Assembly: GCA_963722575.1 (NCBI GenBank)
Contig: CAVRNR010000022.1
Coordinates: 1,240,001-1,304,000, forward strand
Direction: 5' to 3'
Origin: Fen-178 sp963722575
GTDB taxonomy: Bacteria; Acidobacteriota; Terriglobia; Bryobacterales; Bryobacteraceae
Length of the DNA: 64,000 nucleotides
Shown here piece by piece: positions 60,818-64,000 of this stretch (position 1 is the stretch's first letter; each line of letters opens with the position of its first letter). The position numbers and the translations under genes are program-made. Under the pieces are notes generated by a model. It was not told the DNA's origin. It worked only from the letters and a program-made list of their open reading frames with translations, and did no database searches.

Positions 60818-62554
60818 CTAATAGTGAGTGTGGTTGGCGATGGAGTTGCGCTTGTACTCGGAGTCCCGCTGGACGGTCTTGGGCTTCACGTGGCGATACC
60901 CGTACACGCGCAGCACCGTGCGGTCCTCGGTGATCACCTGCTCCGCGCCGTTGCCCAGGAAATCGAACATGTGGTAGACCGGGTCCTTGAAGTAGAGCGT
61001 GCCCTTGCCGTCGTCCTCCAGCTTGAACTTGTGCCAGAAGAATTCCTTTTTCCCGTCGCCGTACCAGTCGCCGCGGACGAAATTCGGGTTGCCGGTCACG
61101 GGATTGCGCGGCCACTTCGAAAGCAGGTTGCCGAGGTTATCGAACCAGTAGAGCTGCGCGCCCAGACCGCCCCGCCCGCCGTACGTGCGGCCGTTGGCCA
61201 CCACCTGCGGGGTCTTCATGCCCTTGAGGATGTAGCCGGCGGTGATCTGCTGGGTGTGGTCGGCCAGGTTCTGCCACAGCATCTCCCCGGTCATCGCCCG
61301 GTAGGCCAGCGCGCCCACGTCGCTCTGCCCCGTGATCAGCTCCGGCTTTCCGTCGCCGTTGATGTCGAAGAACTCCATGGCGTCCATGTGATCGTGGTTG
61401 TCGTCGAAGAGGCGATAGTTGTTCCAGATGGTGTTCCCCTTGGAGTCCAGGCACAGGCCGCTGAGCAGCACCTCGTCGATTCCGTCGCCGTTGAGATCGA
61501 TGGGGTAGATGTAGTGTCCGAAGAAATCCTTTTTGCGCTGCTCGGAGTGCTGCCAGATCTGCTTCAACTCGCGGTCGTAAGCGGTCAGGCTGATGGTGCC
61601 GCCGGAATCCGTGAACACCAGCAGGTTATCGGCGTAGCCGGGATGGAACCTGGCAATGGCCGTGCGGAAGTTGTTATACACGTGCGGCAGGGGCGGCGTG
61701 GGCCACTCGACTTTGTGCTTGATGGCGCCGGTGCGGCCGTCCGCCATCACCAGCCACTCCTTGCCATCGATGATTCGCCAGTGCACCACCTCGGCGTAAC
61801 CGTCCTGGTCGAAATCCCAAATCGAGCCGGGCGCTTCGAACTGGCCCCGCAATCGGGCGCCTTCCGCGGGCGCATCCCAGTGCCACAGCTCCTTGCCGTC
61901 GTGGTTGTACATGTAGGCCGAGTAATCCGAGGTAATCACCAGGAAGTCCGGCTTGCCGTCGCCATCCACGTCTCCGAATTTCACGATATTGGCCGCGGGA
62001 ATGGTGTAGTCCTTCAGCAGCTCCACCTCTTCGGGAAGCTCCAGCGGCTTCAGGTCCTTCTCCTCAAAGTTGGCGTTCTTCGAGAGCACCAGCACGTCGA
62101 GCGTGGGCCGCGGGCTGATGGCGGTGAGGCGAATCTCCACCGTGCCTTTCTTCAGTTGAAACGTGCCGCTGCCCTTCCAGGCGAGCGGGCCGTCGCCGAA
62201 CACGTCCGCGCCAAGCTGCCCATCAACGGAAACCTTGAACCCGCTGGTGGCGGTCCCCTGGCTGCGCACGAACAGGCGATAAGCGCCGGCTTCCGGGATA
62301 GTCGCCTTGGCCACGGCGTCTTCCTTCGAAACCAGGTCGATGACGCTGTTGTTGAAGAACCAGGCGGTGCTGGCATTTCCGAAGCCGCCGCCGGTGGTGT
62401 CGCCGGCGGGGATCTGGTCGTAGAATTCCGACGCGTCCACCACCACCGTGCCAGGCGGTTGGTGCGCGGGAGACACCGGCCCCGCCAGCATGGCCGAAGC
62501 GCAGGCCGCCAGGAGAATCACCAATACACGGGAATTGCAATTTCGAGTTTGCAT
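60818..62554 (-). CDS. Secreted FG-GAP/VCBS propeller protein, rhamnogalacturonan-lyase-like
   Basis: A 578-residue protein with a signal peptide (VLVILLAACASAMLAGP). An N-terminal CBM-like sandwich (about 35-160) is followed by a propeller with EF-hand-like calcium loops: DVDGDGKPD, DFDQDGYAE, DLNGDGIDE and DINGDGKPE. The C-terminal VYGYRHVKPKTVQRDSEYKR and NSIANHTHY resemble the end of PL11-type rhamnogalacturonan lyases, which also use calcium-bound eight-bladed propellers. Catalytic residues cannot be confirmed, so a non-catalytic binding role is possible. It lies 10 bp after the metallopeptidase gene. Confidence 0.7.
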   Translation of the reverse strand: MQTRNCNSRVLVILLAACASAMLAGPVSPAHQPPGTVVVDASEFYDQIPAGDTTGGGFGNASTAWFFNNSVIDLVSKEDAVAKATIPEAGAYRLFVRSQGTATSGFKVSVDGQLGADVFGDGPLAWKGSGTFQLKKGTVEIRLTAISPRPTLDVLVLSKNANFEEKDLKPLELPEEVELLKDYTIPAANIVKFGDVDGDGKPDFLVITSDYSAYMYNHDGKELWHWDAPAEGARLRGQFEAPGSIWDFDQDGYAEVVHWRIIDGKEWLVMADGRTGAIKHKVEWPTPPLPHVYNNFRTAIARFHPGYADNLLVFTDSGGTISLTAYDRELKQIWQHSEQRKKDFFGHYIYPIDLNGDGIDEVLLSGLCLDSKGNTIWNNYRLFDDNHDHMDAMEFFDINGDGKPELITGQSDVGALAYRAMTGEMLWQNLADHTQQITAGYILKGMKTPQVVANGRTYGGRGGLGAQLYWFDNLGNLLSKWPRNPVTGNPNFVRGDWYGDGKKEFFWHKFKLEDDGKGTLYFKDPVYHMFDFLGNGAEQVITEDRTVLRVYGYRHVKPKTVQRDSEYKRNSIANHTHY

Positions 62555-62564
62555 GGACGATCCG

Positions 62565-64000
62565 TCATTTATCCGGGAAAGAGAAAATGGGTCGAATGTC
62601 GACGGGGATGTCCGCCGCCGCGCCGAGCGCGCTCTTCAGCTCCGCCGGCATCTTGTCGTACCTGGCGAACCAGGCTTCCGCACGGGCGCGGTCGCCGGTG
62701 GCTTCCGTCTCCAGCAGTTCCTTGGAGAGCTGCGCCAGCGCCGCGGGCATGCGCGCGTAATCGATGGCATAGCGCCCGTTGGCGCGCGCCAGCGCCCGCT
62801 GCTCCAGCAGGTAGTTGAACTCCATCATCTCCGCCCGCCCGTGCGCTTCGCCCGTCCCAAACCGCAGCGCGCGGAAAAAATCCGCCACGAAGGAGGCGTA
62901 ATACTCCTCGAGCCGGTCTTTGGGCAGCGCGCCATGATCCGCCAGCCACGCCAGGCCGAACATTCCCACGGCGTCGGCCTTGGCCTCTTCGAGTCCCGCA
63001 GACACCGGGCCTAGGGCTTCGCGGATGTCCACTACCTTCCCGTCCTTGCGGGCGAACGACGGCCCCAGCCCGTGCGCAATCTCATGCAACACCGTGCCCG
63101 TCAGGTATCCATCGGCCGAGACCTTTTCGGCCTGGCCGGCCTCGATCATCCTCTTCGCCAAGGGCAGGATGATATTCGCAACGCGCGCGTCCATGAAATT
63201 CTTGAAGAAGATTTTCTTGCTGCCCTTCTCCTGGTGGACCCGCGGATCGTTGGGCAGGTTGTCGGCCACGGCCTGGTAGCCATAGCGCAGATCGCCCGCG
63301 CGGTAGGGCGCGTCCATCACTTCCATGGGAGTGGCGCGGCCGCGTTTCGAAGGACGGTCGGCCGCCTCCAGCGGCAGCGCATCCTGGATGTCTGGCACGT
63401 ACTTCTGGTAGAGGGCCAGCTTGCGGCTCTCCGCTTCGTTGCGGATCAGAATGGCAGCGCCGTAAGAGGTCTTCACGCCCAGCAAGTCGTCCAGGTAGGT
63501 TTCGTAAGGCGCGAAGATCACGTCGAACTTGGGGTCTTTCAGGTCCAGCCAGGCGAGGTCGCTCTGGTAATAGTCGTCGAAGAGGAGCGCGTCGGCGCGC
63601 ATACGCAGGAACTTGGCGAAAGCGGCGTCTTCGCTGAGGGCGGCGGCATCGCGCAGCGCCTTGGCCATCGGCTCGAGGAGCTGCTTATACTCCACGTGAT
63701 ACGGCACGGCGACGAGCCGGTCGCCCTGCCATTTGGCCACCGTGTACGGGTTGTAGATGGCGGCCCGGTCTTCGGGATGCTTCTGAAGGTACTGCTCGAG
63801 GCGGGCGCGCGTGAGGTCGTCGGGATACAGTTCGTGCCCCGGAAACATCGGCTCTTCCCCGATGAACGGCCGGTTCTGATCCACCAGGTCCCAGCGGCTG
63901 CCCATGACGCCGAGCAGGTCTTTCAGCGTTTGATTTCGAGTGTGCTGGTAGAGGGCCAGTCCGCCCAGATCGCTCTGCCGCCAGAAAACGCCGTCGAGCA
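62565..64000 (-). CDS. M49-like (dipeptidyl-peptidase III-like) zinc metallopeptidase, 5' end outside window
   Basis: The frame is open to the right edge (no start needed at 63905, since codons continue as FWRQSDLGGLALYQHTRNQ), so the N-terminus is beyond the window. The zinc site reads TVLHEIAHGLGPS (HExxH, a shortened form of the M49 HELLGH motif), with the downstream EEAKAD providing the third ligand. VADFFRALRFGTGEAHGRA and the C-terminal YARMPAALAQLSKELLETEA follow. Relatives cut dipeptides or have lost activity. It is the first visible gene of the minus-strand pectinase operon. Confidence 0.8.
   Translation of the reverse strand, partial: LDGVFWRQSDLGGLALYQHTRNQTLKDLLGVMGSRWDLVDQNRPFIGEEPMFPGHELYPDDLTRARLEQYLQKHPEDRAAIYNPYTVAKWQGDRLVAVPYHVEYKQLLEPMAKALRDAAALSEDAAFAKFLRMRADALLFDDYYQSDLAWLDLKDPKFDVIFAPYETYLDDLLGVKTSYGAAILIRNEAESRKLALYQKYVPDIQDALPLEAADRPSKRGRATPMEVMDAPYRAGDLRYGYQAVADNLPNDPRVHQEKGSKKIFFKNFMDARVANIILPLAKRMIEAGQAEKVSADGYLTGTVLHEIAHGLGPSFARKDGKVVDIREALGPVSAGLEEAKADAVGMFGLAWLADHGALPKDRLEEYYASFVADFFRALRFGTGEAHGRAEMMEFNYLLEQRALARANGRYAIDYARMPAALAQLSKELLETEATGDRARAEAWFARYDKMPAELKSALGAAADIPVDIRPIFSFPDK

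Overview
The window is a high-GC (roughly 60-66% by eye) bacterial chromosome segment. Gene style points to an acidobacterium of the Bryobacterales/'Solibacter' type: long intergenic palindromic repeats, a DUF6599 protein, a small basic 'RRGRKxMxxKER' protein, many polysaccharide-degrading enzymes and scattered toxin-antitoxin modules. This assignment is inference from gene content, not from a marker gene.

Layout. 0-4.6 kb: a wHTH protein running in from the left edge, small hypothetical genes, a GT4 glycosyltransferase, a sigma-54 activator, RlpA and a PilZ protein. 4.7-6.0 kb: a GH88-like hydrolase. 6.3-8.8 kb: a complete IS21-family element with identifiable ends and a 4-bp target duplication. 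9.4-22.2 kb: housekeeping genes (DUF6599, SecA, beta-CASP nuclease, tRNA-Ala, TatC, TatA) mixed with HicAB and an oligogalacturonate-lyase-like protein, ending in a two-gene unit that pairs a DapA-like aldolase with a tandem-BMC microcompartment shell protein. 22.7-33.3 kb: hisS-aspS, an esterase, an M14 peptidase, a J-domain protein, an ABC-2 exporter and a methyltransferase. 33.2-42.3 kb: a radical SAM protein, a LacI regulator, a YceI protein with a frameshifted end, a large HEAT-repeat/NTPase gene broken by an in-frame stop, tadA and purH. 42.4-44.6 kb: VapBC and HigBA modules and a possible UDG-fold protein.

44.6-64 kb is a rhamnogalacturonan/pectin utilisation region: rhamnose transporter RhaT, an unusual IclR-type/sugar-binding regulator, rhamnose mutarotase, then a plus-strand operon (GH106 rhamnosidase, PL26-like exo-rhamnogalacturonan lyase, GH28) converging on a minus-strand operon (M49-like metallopeptidase, FG-GAP rhamnogalacturonan-lyase-like protein, GH2, GH28, CmoB-like methyltransferase). 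Together with the GH88 and PL22-like genes in the first 15 kb this gives most steps for depolymerising RG-I and importing rhamnose. Several of these enzymes carry twin-arginine signals, and tatC/tatA lie in the same window.

Most notable observations: (1) the aldolase with a C-terminal encapsulation-peptide-like helix, translationally coupled to a BMC shell gene that seems to start at CTG; (2) a membrane HEAT-STAND-like NTPase interrupted by TGA; (3) a family of intergenic hairpin repeats whose stem sequences differ completely between copies while geometry and a CCCAC(A/G) tail are kept; (4) a regulator fusing an IclR-type wHTH to a periplasmic-binding-protein fold; (5) a methyltransferase with duplicated beta-rich domains at the end of a pectinase operon.
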